Shown: piece by piece, positions 28,181 to 36,239 of the stretch | Layout of the letters: the number at the start of each line of letters is the position of its first letter | Position numbering within the stretch: position 1 is the first letter of the stretch | Assembly (NCBI RefSeq): GCF_003112555.1 | Contig: NZ_BEWB01000003.1 | Location: forward strand, 434,001 to 498,000 | Direction: 5' to 3' | From: Streptomyces coelicoflavus | GTDB taxonomy: Bacteria; Actinomycetota; Actinomycetes; Streptomycetales; Streptomycetaceae | Length of the DNA stretch: 64,000 nucleotides | The notes under the pieces: model-generated | The model's database searches: none | What the model was told of the DNA's origin: nothing | What the model saw: only the letters and a program-made list of their open reading frames with translations | Position numbers and translations under genes: made by a program

Positions 28181-30778
28181 GTGGACGCCGAGCTGACCAA
28201 CCGGAGCCGGGACGCGATCAACGCGGCCAGCAACCGGGCCGTGACCGAGGGAAACGCCGACCTCACCCCCGCCCACCTGCTCCTCGCCCTGCTCCAGGGG
28301 CAGGACAACGAGAACATCACCGACCTGCTCGTCGCCGTCGAGGCCGACCTGGCCGCCGTGCGCTCCGGCGCCGAGCGCATCGTCGGCGGGCTGCCCAGCG
28401 TCACCGGGTCCACCGTCGCGCCCCCGCAGCCGAGCCGTGAGATGCTCGCCGTGGTCGCCGACGCCCAGGCCCGCGCCAAGGAACTCGGGGACGAGTACCT
28501 CTCCACCGAGCACCTGCTCCTCGGCATCGCCGCGAAGGGCGGCGCGGCCGGTGAGGTACTGGAGGGGCAGGGAGCGAGTGCGAAGAAACTGCAGGAGGCC
28601 TTCCGCAAGGCGAGGGGAGGGCGCCGCGTGACCACTCCCGACCCCGAGGGCCAGTACAAGGCGCTGGAGAAGTTCGGGACCGACCTCACCGCCGCCGCCC
28701 GGGACGGAAAGCTCGACCCCGTCATCGGCCGCGACCAGGAGATCCGGCGGGTCGTGCAGGTGCTGAGCCGGCGGACCAAGAACAACCCCGTGCTCATCGG
28801 CGAGCCCGGCGTCGGCAAGACCGCCGTCGTCGAGGGACTCGCCCAGCGCATCGTGAAGGGGGACGTGCCCGAGTCGCTGAAGGACAAGCGGCTGGTGGCG
28901 CTGGACCTCGGGGCGATGGTCGCCGGGGCGAAGTACCGCGGTGAGTTCGAGGAGCGGCTCAAGACCGTGCTCGCCGAGATCAAGGACTCCGACGGGCAGG
29001 TCGTCACCTTCATCGACGAATTGCACACCGTCGTCGGCGCCGGTGCCGGCGGGGACTCCGCCATGGACGCCGGGAACATGCTCAAGCCCATGCTGGCCCG
29101 TGGCGAGCTGCGCATGGTCGGCGCGACCACGCTGGACGAGTACCGGGAGCGGATCGAGAAGGACCCGGCCCTGGAGCGGCGCTTCCAGCAGGTGCTGGTC
29201 GCCGAGCCCACCGTCGAGGACTCCATCGCCATCCTGCGCGGGCTCAAGGGACGTTACGAGGCGCACCACAAGGTGCAGATCGCGGACAGCGCGCTGGTGG
29301 CCGCCGCCACGCTCTCCGACCGGTACATCACCTCCCGCTTCCTGCCCGACAAGGCCATCGACCTCGTCGACGAGGCCGCCTCCCGGCTGCGCATGGAGAT
29401 CGACTCCTCGCCCGTCGAGATCGACGAACTCCAGCGCGCCGTCGACCGGCTGAAGATGGAGGAGCTCGCGATCGGCAAGGAGACCGACGCCGCCTCCCTC
29501 GAACGCCTGGAGCGGCTGCGGCGCGACCTCGCCGACAAGGAGGAGGAGCTGCGCGGCCTCAACGCCCGCTGGGAGAAGGAGAAGCAGTCCCTCAACCGGG
29601 TCGGCGAGCTGAAGGAGAAGCTCGACGAGCTGCGCGGGCAGGCCGAACGTGCCCAGCGCGACGGCGACTTCGACACCGCCAGCAAGCTGCTCTACGGCGA
29701 GATCCCCACCCTGGAGCGCGACCTGGAGGCCGCCTCCGAGGCCGAGGAAGAGGTCGCCCGCGACACCATGGTCAAGGAGGAGGTCGGCGCCGACGACATC
29801 GCCGACGTCGTCGCCTCCTGGACCGGCATCCCCGCAGGCCGCCTCCTGGAGGGCGAGACGCAGAAGCTGCTGCGCATGGAGGACGAGCTCGGCAAGCGGC
29901 TCATCGGCCAGACCGAGGCCGTACGGGCCGTCTCCGACGCCGTACGCCGCAGCCGGGCCGGGATCGCCGACCCGGACCGGCCGACCGGGTCGTTCCTCTT
30001 CCTCGGCCCGACCGGTGTCGGCAAGACCGAGCTGGCCAAGGCGCTCGCCGACTTCCTCTTCGACGACGAGCGGGCCATGGTCCGCATCGACATGTCGGAG
30101 TACAGCGAGAAGCACAGCGTCGCCCGGCTCGTCGGCGCCCCGCCCGGATACGTGGGCTACGAGGAGGGCGGCCAGCTCACCGAGGCCGTGCGGCGGCGGC
30201 CGTACACCGTCGTGCTGCTCGACGAGGTGGAGAAGGCGCACCCCGAGGTCTTCGACATCCTGCTCCAGGTGCTGGACGACGGCCGCCTCACCGACGGCCA
30301 GGGCCGCACCGTCGACTTCCGCAACACCATCCTGGTGCTCACCTCCAACCTGGGCAGCCAGTACCTGGTCGACCCGACGACCGGCGAGGCGGAGAAGAAG
30401 CAGCAGGTCCTGGAGGTGGTCCGGGCTTCGTTCAAGCCGGAGTTCCTCAACCGGCTCGACGACCTGGTGGTGTTCTCGGCCCTCAGCAAGGAGGAGCTGA
30501 GCCGGATCGCCCGGCTCCAGATCAACGGCCTGGCCCGGCGGCTCGCCGAACGCCGCCTCACCCTGGAGGTCACCGACGAGGCCCTGGCCTGGCTGGCCGA
30601 GGAGGGCAACGACCCGGCGTACGGCGCCCGCCCGCTGCGCCGCCTCGTCCAGACCGCCATCGGCGACCGGCTCGCCCGGGAGATCCTCTCCGGGGAGATC
30701 AAGGACGGCGACACGGTCCGCGTGGACCGCTTCGGCGACGACCTGATCGTGGGCCCGGCAAGCGGCAAGACGCTGTAG
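28181..30778 (+). CDS. clpB: ATP-dependent disaggregase ClpB
   Basis: 865 residues, the length of Streptomyces ClpB. Hsp100 ring ATPase that solubilises protein aggregates with DnaK. N domain with two Clp repeats ([35 protein letters not shown]), first AAA domain (Walker [14 protein letters not shown]), a coiled-coil middle domain at ~410-520, second AAA domain ([14 protein letters not shown]; Walker [12 protein letters not shown]) and a D2-small domain. GTG 28181 is chosen: GAGGAGGAGAG precedes it and longer frames cross the HAIR box. Controlled by HspR through the HAIR box. Confidence 0.98.
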   Translation: MDAELTNRSRDAINAASNRAVTEGNADLTPAHLLLALLQGQDNENITDLLVAVEADLAAVRSGAERIVGGLPSVTGSTVAPPQPSREMLAVVADAQARAKELGDEYLSTEHLLLGIAAKGGAAGEVLEGQGASAKKLQEAFRKARGGRRVTTPDPEGQYKALEKFGTDLTAAARDGKLDPVIGRDQEIRRVVQVLSRRTKNNPVLIGEPGVGKTAVVEGLAQRIVKGDVPESLKDKRLVALDLGAMVAGAKYRGEFEERLKTVLAEIKDSDGQVVTFIDELHTVVGAGAGGDSAMDAGNMLKPMLARGELRMVGATTLDEYRERIEKDPALERRFQQVLVAEPTVEDSIAILRGLKGRYEAHHKVQIADSALVAAATLSDRYITSRFLPDKAIDLVDEAASRLRMEIDSSPVEIDELQRAVDRLKMEELAIGKETDAASLERLERLRRDLADKEEELRGLNARWEKEKQSLNRVGELKEKLDELRGQAERAQRDGDFDTASKLLYGEIPTLERDLEAASEAEEEVARDTMVKEEVGADDIADVVASWTGIPAGRLLEGETQKLLRMEDELGKRLIGQTEAVRAVSDAVRRSRAGIADPDRPTGSFLFLGPTGVGKTELAKALADFLFDDERAMVRIDMSEYSEKHSVARLVGAPPGYVGYEEGGQLTEAVRRRPYTVVLLDEVEKAHPEVFDILLQVLDDGRLTDGQGRTVDFRNTILVLTSNLGSQYLVDPTTGEAEKKQQVLEVVRASFKPEFLNRLDDLVVFSALSKEELSRIARLQINGLARRLAERRLTLEVTDEALAWLAEEGNDPAYGARPLRRLVQTAIGDRLAREILSGEIKDGDTVRVDRFGDDLIVGPASGKTL

Positions 30779-30796
30779 CCGATCGCTCCCGTCCCC

Positions 30797-30829
30797 GCCC
30801 CGGCGACCCGTCCCCCGGGTTGCCGGGGC
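30797..30829 (+). terminator. Terminator after clpB
   Basis: GCCCCGGC-G-ACCCG pairs with CGGGT-T-GCCGGGGC: a 14-position stem with one mismatch, directly after the stop. Confidence 0.75.
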
Positions 30830-30951
30830 CCCGAAGGGGTACCCGACCGGCCGGATCAAGTCAGCCTAGGGCTGACAGGCCCACGGCGGGCTTGCCACGC
30901 CCCTCCCCGCATGGGGGAGGATGGCCAGATCCGTACGAAGGGAAATTCACG

Positions 30952-31488
30952 GTGAGCATCGACCCGTCCTCGATTCCGAACTTCGGGGGCAAGCAGCCCG
31001 AGCCGCAGCCCCAAGGACCGGCGGGCCCCGTCGTCCCGGATCAGGATCTTGTGAAGCAGCTCCTCGAACAGATGGAGCTGAAGTACGTCGTCGACGACGA
31101 GGGCGACCTCGCGGCGCCGTGGGAGCAGTTCCGTACGTACTTCATGTTCCGCGGCGAGGGTGACCAGCAGGTCTTCTCGGTGCGGACGTTCTACGACCGG
31201 CCCCACCAGATCGACGAGAAGCAGCAGCTGCTCGAGTCGGTCGACGACTGGAACCGGCGCACCCTGTGGCCCAAGGTGTACTCCCACACGCACGACGACG
31301 GCACGGTCCGCCTGATCGGCGAGGCGCAGATGCTGATCGGCATGGGCGTCAGCCTGGAGCACTTCGTCTCCTCGACGGTCAGCTGGGTGCGGGCCGCCAT
31401 CGAGTTCGACCGGTGGCTCGTGGAGCAGCTCGGTCTGGAGCAGGACGTCAACGAGTCGGAGAAGCCGACCGACGAGGACGGCGAGTAG
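30952..31488 (+). CDS. YbjN domain protein
   Basis: 178 residues. After a Pro/Gln/Gly-rich N-terminal ~30 residues comes a YbjN (type III secretion chaperone-like) domain: LVKQLLEQMELKYVVDDEGD, FRTYFMFRGEGDQQVFSVRT, LLESVDDWNRRTLWPKVYSH, RLIGEAQMLIGMGVSLEHF. YbjN proteins are small alpha/beta proteins of unresolved role, perhaps regulators or chaperones. GTG 30952 has GAAGGGA about nine bases upstream. A T-rich stem-loop ends the transcript. Confidence 0.88.
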   Translation: MSIDPSSIPNFGGKQPEPQPQGPAGPVVPDQDLVKQLLEQMELKYVVDDEGDLAAPWEQFRTYFMFRGEGDQQVFSVRTFYDRPHQIDEKQQLLESVDDWNRRTLWPKVYSHTHDDGTVRLIGEAQMLIGMGVSLEHFVSSTVSWVRAAIEFDRWLVEQLGLEQDVNESEKPTDEDGE

Positions 31489-31516
31489 TCCGCCCCCGCG
31501 GCTGAATCCAGGAGAG

Positions 31517-31548
31517 CCCGGCACCCGCGGCAGTGGGGGCCGGGTTTT
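31517..31548 (+). terminator. Rho-independent terminator after YbjN gene
   Basis: CCCGGC and GCCGGG arms followed by TTTT, 28 bases after the stop. Confidence 0.8.
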
Positions 31549-31569
31549 CTGCTTCCCTCGCGGCTCGGC

Positions 31570-32760
31570 TCACCCCGCCAGCGTCTTCAGCCGCCGCACG
31601 GCTTCCTCCAGCACCGGGGTCCGCTTGCAGAACGCGAAACGGACGAACGGCGCGCCCGCCTCGCGGTGGTCGTAGAAGACCGCGTTGGGGACGGCGACGA
31701 CCCCCGCCCGCTCGGGCAGGGAGCGGCAGAAGGCGATGCCGTCGCGCTCGCCGAGCGGGCGGATGTCGGTGGTGACGAAGTACGTTCCGGTGGGGCGGTG
31801 GACGCCGAAGCCCGCCTCGGCCAGCCCCGCGGCCAGCAGGTCCCGCTTGGCCTCCATGTCCGCCCGGTAGGCGGTGAAGTACGACTCCGGCAGCGCGAGC
31901 GCCTCGGCGACCGCGTACTGGAAGGGTCCCGAGGCCACGTACGTCAGGTACTGCTTGGCCGAGCGGACCGCCGTGAGCAGGGCGGGCGCGGCGGTGACCC
32001 AGCCGACCTTCCAGCCGGTGAACGAGAAGGTCTTGCCGGCGCTGGAGATGCTCACCGTGCGCTCCCGCATGCCCGGGAAGGTGGCCAGGGGGATGTGCTC
32101 GGCGCCGTCGAAGACGAGGTGCTCGTAGACCTCGTCGGTCACCACCAGCAGGTCCCGCTCCACGGCCAGCTCGGCGATCGCGGCCAGCTCCTCGCGGGTC
32201 AGGACCGTGCCCGTCGGGTTGTGCGGGGTGTTCAGCAGCAGGAGGCGGGTGCGGTCGGTGACCGCGTCGCGCAGTTCGTCCAGGTCCAGGCGGAACGCGC
32301 CCTCGTGCGGCCGCAGGGTCACCGGCACGCGCGTGCCGCCCGCCATCGCGATGCAGGCCGCGTACGAGTCGTAGTACGGCTCCAGCGCCACGACCTCGTC
32401 ACCGGGCTCGAGCAGGCCCAGCAGGGCGGCGGCGATGGCCTCCGTGGCGCCGGCGGTGACCAGGACCTCGGTGTCCGGGTCGTAGGACAGGCCGTAGCGG
32501 CGGAACTGGTGTTCGGCGACGGCGGCGCGTAGTTCGGGGACCCCGGGGCCCGGCGGGTACTGGTTGCCGCGCCCGTCGCGCAGCGCCCGTACGGCGGCCT
32601 CGCGGACCTCCTCGGGACCGTCGGTGTCGGGGAAGCCCTGACCGAGGTTGATCGCCCCGGTCGTCACCGCCAGGGCGGACATCTCGGCGAAGATCGTCGT
32701 CCCGAACTCCGCCAGCCGGCGGTTCAGGAGGGGACGGGTGCTGGAGCTCATCGAGGTCAT
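31570..32760 (-). CDS. PLP-dependent class I aminotransferase
   Basis: 396 residues of fold-type I aminotransferase: INLGQGFPDTDGPEEVREA near the N-terminus, VLVTAGATEAIAAALLGLL, the NTPHNPTGTVLTREEL motif with the conserved Asn, TDEVYEHLVFDG, the PLP lysine in SISSAGKTFSFTGWKVGWV, and the C-terminal arginine in FVRFAFCKR. The sequence is closest to the YbdL/kynurenine-oxoglutarate-type methionine or glutamine transaminases. It is tempting to link it to the kynurenine genes at 46-49 kb, but the distance argues against a shared operon. ATG 32760 has AGGA eight bases upstream; 32769 and 32751 also fit. Confidence 0.93.
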   Translation of the reverse strand: MTSMSSSTRPLLNRRLAEFGTTIFAEMSALAVTTGAINLGQGFPDTDGPEEVREAAVRALRDGRGNQYPPGPGVPELRAAVAEHQFRRYGLSYDPDTEVLVTAGATEAIAAALLGLLEPGDEVVALEPYYDSYAACIAMAGGTRVPVTLRPHEGAFRLDLDELRDAVTDRTRLLLLNTPHNPTGTVLTREELAAIAELAVERDLLVVTDEVYEHLVFDGAEHIPLATFPGMRERTVSISSAGKTFSFTGWKVGWVTAAPALLTAVRSAKQYLTYVASGPFQYAVAEALALPESYFTAYRADMEAKRDLLAAGLAEAGFGVHRPTGTYFVTTDIRPLGERDGIAFCRSLPERAGVVAVPNAVFYDHREAGAPFVRFAFCKRTPVLEEAVRRLKTLAG

Positions 32761-32975
32761 GGCGGTCATCCTGCGCCGAAGCTCCGGACTTCCTCAACTC
32801 ACCTTCGGCGGCGGCCACCTGCGGCGATCTCCAGGCGTCCACGCTGACCTGCGGGTGGTCGGTCGACGTCTGTCATCGTCGGTCGACGTCGACCCCCCCC
32901 TCGCACGGCCCAGGGACGGCCCGGGACTCACCCACGGGGGAGGGGCTCGTCCTCGGGAAACCCGTGGTCAGGTAG

Positions 32976-33131
32976 GCCACCTACGGCTACTGCTCATGGC
33001 ACCGCGGCTACAGTGCCGGCATCCGCGTCATCGAGGTGGTGGAGCAGGGGACCGGGCCGGGGCGAGTGCAGTCGGCCTGTGGCCCGTGCCGTGAGGAGCA
33101 CGCCCTGGTCCCGTACGCCGACCGGCCATGA
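32976..33131 (+). pseudogene. Small Cys-rich protein with no standard start codon
   Basis: The frame between TAG 32973-32975 and TGA 33129-33131 gives TYGYCSWHRGYSAGIRVIEV then VEQGTGPGRVQSACGPCREE. This is a small-protein type I recall from Streptomyces, normally starting just before the YGYC segment. Here no ATG, GTG or TTG stands there; the first GTG is at 33036, after the first Cys. Its stop overlaps the ATG of the next small gene (ATGA), the usual coupled arrangement. Either the N-terminus has been lost by mutation or a shorter 31-residue form is made. Confidence 0.5.
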
Positions 33132-33346
33132 CCGGGATCGGACGGCCGAAGCCGCCACCCGTCAAGGAACTCAACGGCTGGCAGTACCTCGGCTGGCACT
33201 GCTGCTGGTGCGACAAGGCTCTCCGGGTAGGGGCCAGATCCGTCGGCCGAGCCGAGGGGCGCTCCGGTGAACACGACTTGTCCATCGAGGTGTACGAGTG
33301 CGCCCCACCCTGCTCGGAGCGTCCGGCGGAGATCGAACCTGAGTAG
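33128..33346 (+). CDS. Small Cys-rich (zinc-ribbon-like) protein
   Basis: 72 residues from ATG 33128. Two Cys clusters stand ~35 residues apart: WHCCWCDKAL and YECAPPCSE, a spacing typical of a zinc ribbon. The GWQ/GWH-C-WC, then SVGRAEG, then VYEC pattern recurs in Streptomyces small proteins that are often found in tandem with another short Cys protein. The start overlaps the stop of such a partner at 33131. Function unknown; DNA or protein binding is a guess. Confidence 0.6.
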   Translation: MTGIGRPKPPPVKELNGWQYLGWHCCWCDKALRVGARSVGRAEGRSGEHDLSIEVYECAPPCSERPAEIEPE

Positions 33347-33690
33347 CCAGTCTTGACGACAGGTGCGGCAGCGATGCCACGGCGGTTTCGGTCTCACCGT
33401 TTCCGCTTGCTGAGCAGTGAGAACGGCCCCTGGCCATGCGGATCGGTCAGGGGCCGTCCTCTTGCATCCTCATCAGGTCGATCATGGCGCCCCTGAACGT
33501 CGGCCAACTCGTCTCCCGCCTCGACTAGCTGTCCGTCGAGGTTCGGCGGTGTCTGTTGCTGTCCGGCCTTGTTGGTGTCAGGTACTGGTGTCAGCGAGAA
33601 GGGGCGCTCTTGACGAACCCGACATAGTGGAATAATTCGAGCGTCGTGCTGGTCCCATGCCCTTGGGTCGGCAGCGCGCAGAATGGCGCC
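33347..33690. other. Non-coding gap with one stem-loop
   Basis: No gene seen. It contains the stem-loop at 33423-33457 and, near 33625, an AT-richer patch (ATAGTGGAATAATTC) that may hold the promoter of the next gene. Confidence 0.4.
33423..33457. terminator. Stem-loop, likely terminator
   Basis: ACGGCCCCTG pairs perfectly with CAGGGGCCGT around a 15-base loop. A related arm (CAGGGGCTGTTC) appears near 34640, so it may also mark the edge of an inserted segment. Confidence 0.5.
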
Positions 33691-34101
33691 ATGACGGAAC
33701 ACGACGCTGACTACACGCGCGCTCTGAACAACGCCGAGAAGATCCTTGGTTTCAGCCTGGCGCCGTATGTCGATCCTAGGCCGACGGAACCTGACAACGC
33801 CTACGACTTCACACGGATCGCGACCGAACACGCCTTCAATGACGCTTGGACTCGCAGCGAGCATCTCGACCTCCGCACCCGCGCACTCATCTCGGTCACC
33901 ATTACGGCGAGCCTGGGCATCCTCGAGCCGCTCCGGGGCCAGCTGCGTATCGCTCTGCACAATGGCGTGACCAAAGAGGAGATCGTCGAAGCCTTCATCC
34001 AGATGGCCGTCTACGCGGGTGTCGCTCGCGCGTTTGACAGCTACGCCGTGGCACGCGAGGTCTTTGCCGAACACGCCGAAGCAGACTCGTCTGAGAACTG
34101 A
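33691..34101 (+). CDS. Carboxymuconolactone decarboxylase (AhpD-like) family protein
   Basis: 136 residues, an all-helical CMD protein: FTRIATEHAFNDAWTRSEHL, RTRALISVTITASLGILEPL, RIALHNGVTKEEIVEAFIQM, AVYAGVARAFDSYAVAREVF. The AhpD CxxC pair is absent; the residues around the usual site (TITASLG, LHNG) match the true CMD branch. Third codon positions are less G/C-biased than in core genes. It sits between a remnant-rich stretch and a stem-loop, so lateral gain is likely. ATG 33691 lacks a good ribosome-binding site; longer in-frame starts exist. Confidence 0.82.
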   Translation: MTEHDADYTRALNNAEKILGFSLAPYVDPRPTEPDNAYDFTRIATEHAFNDAWTRSEHLDLRTRALISVTITASLGILEPLRGQLRIALHNGVTKEEIVEAFIQMAVYAGVARAFDSYAVAREVFAEHAEADSSEN

Positions 34102-34127
34102 AGCGCCGACGTCAGCCGCGTCCGCTG

Positions 34128-34380
34128 AACCACAACCCTCCCCGGCCGCTGCCCGGTAGACCCGGTCTCCCGCCCAGTCGAGAAGGGCGCCTCCGACGTT
34201 CTGCCCGGAGTAATCCCGTGCCACCGCCAGTTTGTTGACGAACATTGACGGCTCGGACAGCTCCTTGCCCGACCACAACCCTTCCTCAGCCTCCGGGGTG
34301 AGTGTGATCGTGGCGGCGGTCTGGTCACCGTCCCTCAGCATGAAGACGGTGCCCGCCGCGATCGTCCGGCGCGCGAGCAG
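34128..34380 (-). pseudogene. GNAT acetyltransferase fragment
   Basis: On the minus strand the frame reads TIAAGTVFMLRDGDQTAATI, GLWSGKELSEPSMFVNKLAV, ARDYSGQNVGGALLDWAGDR. This is the acetyl-CoA-binding centre of a GNAT enzyme, with VNKLAV strand and Q-N-V-G-G-A as the pyrophosphate loop. The N-terminal part is cut at ~34380, where an integrase fragment begins, and the C-terminal part is missing beyond ~34128. It is non-functional. Confidence 0.65.
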
Positions 34381-34587
34381 GGCATGCACGCACTGCGGCA
34401 CTTCCACGCCTCGGCGCTGCTCGACGCGGGCGAGAACATCAAGGCCGTGAGCGAGTACATGGGGCATGCCGATCCGGGTATGACCCTGCGGGTGTACGCC
34501 CACCTGATGCCCGACAGCCGCGAGCGGGCCCGGCGGGCGATCGACTCCGTGTTCCGGTACGGCCCGGAAGGCGCTGACGGCCCATAG
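34381..34587 (+). pseudogene. Tyrosine recombinase (phage/ICE integrase) C-terminal fragment
   Basis: The frame gives MHALRHFHASALLDAGENIK, AVSEYMGHADPGMTLRVYAH, LMPDSRERARRAI. These are the last catalytic residues of a tyrosine recombinase: HALRH (second Arg and His), the GHAD motif (His/Trp position) and the nucleophile Tyr in LRVYAHL. The rest of the enzyme is absent, so this is the scar of an integrated element of the actinomycete ICE kind. ATG 34384 could start a 67-residue peptide but it would lack the catalytic core. Confidence 0.8.
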
Positions 34588-34910
34588 GCGGCCCAGCAAG
34601 GCGCCAACGGCGCCTGACTCGCACTCCGGTGCAGGTCAGGGGCTGTTCCCGTTCAGGAACCCTCAGAACTTCCTCAACTCTGCTTTGGGGCATGGCGGCG
34701 AGGGGCATCTCCCGTTCACGCCGGTGAGCTTCACGGCGCGATCCACAGGCAATCGGCAAGCGATCCACAGGCGATCGACGGCGGTCGGCAGGCAGCCGAC
34801 GGCGGTCGGCAGGCGATCGGCTGGCGATCGACAGACAGCGAGGCGTCCGACGGGGGATTGCTTCGGGGGACTTCCGGGCGTGTCCCGGAAACGGGAAGGA
34901 GGGTGGAGCC
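34588..34910. other. Gap downstream of the integrase scar with short repeats
   Basis: No gene seen. From about 34738 to 34830 the motifs GATCCACAGGC and GGCGGTCGGCAGGC each recur, giving a locally repetitive tract. The end carries the ribosome-binding site of the next gene. Confidence 0.4.
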
Positions 34911-35204
34911 GTGGTCACAGGCATCATCCTGTTCGTGGTCGCAGCCCTGGTGATCAGGGTGTTCGTGCGGGGACGGCGCACCTCCCGCACCGTCCGGACC
35001 ACGGGCGGCAGGAGCTCGCGCTGGACCGGCACCGGCGGGGGCGGCGGCAGCGGCGGCGGCACCAACAGTTGGTGGGCCGGCGACGGGGGCGGTTCGTCCT
35101 CGGGCGGACACCACTCGGGCCACTCCTGCGGTGGCGGCTCGTCCTGCGGAGGCGGGTCGTCCTGCGGGGGAGGGGGCGGCGGATGCGGCGGAGGCGGCGG
35201 CTGA
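34911..35204 (+). CDS. Small membrane protein with Gly/Ser/Cys-rich tail
   Basis: 97 residues from GTG 34911, preceded by a strong AAGGAGG. One N-terminal helix (MVTGIILFVVAALVIRVFV), then a basic turn RGRRTSRTVRTTGGR and a tail of Gly, Ser, His and Cys with GGGSSCGGGSSCGGGGGGC near the end (five Cys in all). The layout suggests a membrane anchor with an extended, possibly metal-binding, tail. I do not recognise a family, although Gly/Cys-rich tails of this kind follow TPM-domain proteins in actinobacteria. It is monocistronic. Confidence 0.7.
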   Translation: MVTGIILFVVAALVIRVFVRGRRTSRTVRTTGGRSSRWTGTGGGGGSGGGTNSWWAGDGGGSSSGGHHSGHSCGGGSSCGGGSSCGGGGGGCGGGGG

Positions 35205-35604
35205 CACGGGGCAGCCGAGCCTCTCGTCCGGGGGAACCGCATCCCCTGCACGGGGCCCGCTCCTGGGGCCGGGTCCCGCGTCCCCATCACGAGCGCCCGC
35301 CGGGGCACACTCCCGGTGGGCGCTCCCACGCACCGGCGCACTCCGTGCGGGCGGGGTGTGCGCCACGGTTGAACAGTTGAGCTGTGGAGCCCCCTGAGGG
35401 ATGGAAACGTCACGAAGTTGGGTAAAAACGCTGTGGCGGCGCCACCGTTCATGATTCGCTCTCCCTCATCAACGCAGCTCCTCGGACGACCTGTTGACCC
35501 CCCTCCTGACCGGCCGACTGGGCTGAGCGGGCCGCATCCCCGGCAGTGCCCCGGATGCGCAGGCCCCACACCTTCCGTTCCTTGTGTGCTTGCGGAGCCG
35601 TTCC
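35205..35604. other. Non-coding gap with terminator
   Basis: No gene seen in these 400 bases. A strong stem-loop lies at 35291-35325. The remainder presumably holds the promoter of the DUF2617 gene. Confidence 0.4.
35291..35325. terminator. Stem-loop terminator
   Basis: GAGCGCCCGCCGGG pairs with CCCGGTGGGCGCTC (14 positions, one G-T) around a 7-base loop. Confidence 0.75.
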
Positions 35605-36141
35605 ATGCTCACGACCCTGACAACCGCCTACACCGACACGCGCGCATCCGACCTGGCCTGGGCCCTGGGGCGCGAGCCTCTGCCCGCGCTCGCCTGTCTG
35701 GACATCGAACTGACCGACGCGAAACTGCAGTTGAGACTCCTGGGGGCCTCTCATCAAGTCCTGCTCGAGGAGGAGGGTGGCAGCTGTTCGGAGACGGTGG
35801 CGTGCATCCCGGGCAGCAGCACCCCCCTTCCGCTGGGCGTCGCCAAGCGGAAGGGCGACTGGGAGTACGAGTTCGCCGCCCGCGTGGAGGTGCTGACACC
35901 GGGCTCCTTCGCCGGCCGCGCGCAGGAACTGATCGCCCTGGTCTCCGACCACCCGCACGGCCTGGCCGGGGTCTTCCCGGGCAGTCCGCACGCCTTCACC
36001 GCGCTGCTGGCCCAGCGGCGCGAGGGGCAGGTGCACTGGCGGACCTGGCACGCCTATCCGCAGGACGGCCAGTTGGTGGCGACCCGGACCCGGGTGGGCG
36101 TGCGGGTGCCGACGTCGCAGCTCAGACCGTCCGCGGTGTGA
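35605..36141 (+). CDS. DUF2617 family protein
   Basis: 178 residues. Matches the DUF2617 layout of actinobacteria: YTDTRASDLAWALGREPLPA, LACLDIELTDAKLQLRLLGA, SHQVLLEEEGGSCSETVACI, and a conserved FPGSPHAFTALLAQR / WRTWHAYPQDGQLVATRTRV C-terminus. It has no membrane segment or signal peptide. The family's function is not known. ATG 35605 has GGAG eight bases upstream. The next gene, a spermidine-synthase-like protein, follows within 100 bases, an adjacency I recall from other Streptomyces. Confidence 0.85.
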   Translation: MLTTLTTAYTDTRASDLAWALGREPLPALACLDIELTDAKLQLRLLGASHQVLLEEEGGSCSETVACIPGSSTPLPLGVAKRKGDWEYEFAARVEVLTPGSFAGRAQELIALVSDHPHGLAGVFPGSPHAFTALLAQRREGQVHWRTWHAYPQDGQLVATRTRVGVRVPTSQLRPSAV

Positions 36142-36221
36142 GCGAGTAAGAGCCGGATAAACCTGTGGCGCCCCACAGTGCCCAAGTTTCACACGTGTGG
36201 GTGACGAAGCGCAGTGGCCGC

Positions 36222-36236
36222 GTGACGTAACGTCAC
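36222..36236. promoter_or_regulatory. GTGACGT-A-ACGTCAC palindrome over the -10 of the spermidine synthase gene
   Basis: A perfect 15-bp palindrome ends three bases before GTG 36240. TAACGT within it (36228-36233) is correctly placed as the -10 of a leaderless transcript, so a protein bound here would block initiation. Confidence 0.6.
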
Positions 36237-36239
36237 TTC

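Noticed and set aside
28157..30859. 900-residue open frame antisense to clpB
   Set aside because: Shadow frame caused by G/C third positions of clpB; no recognisable protein.
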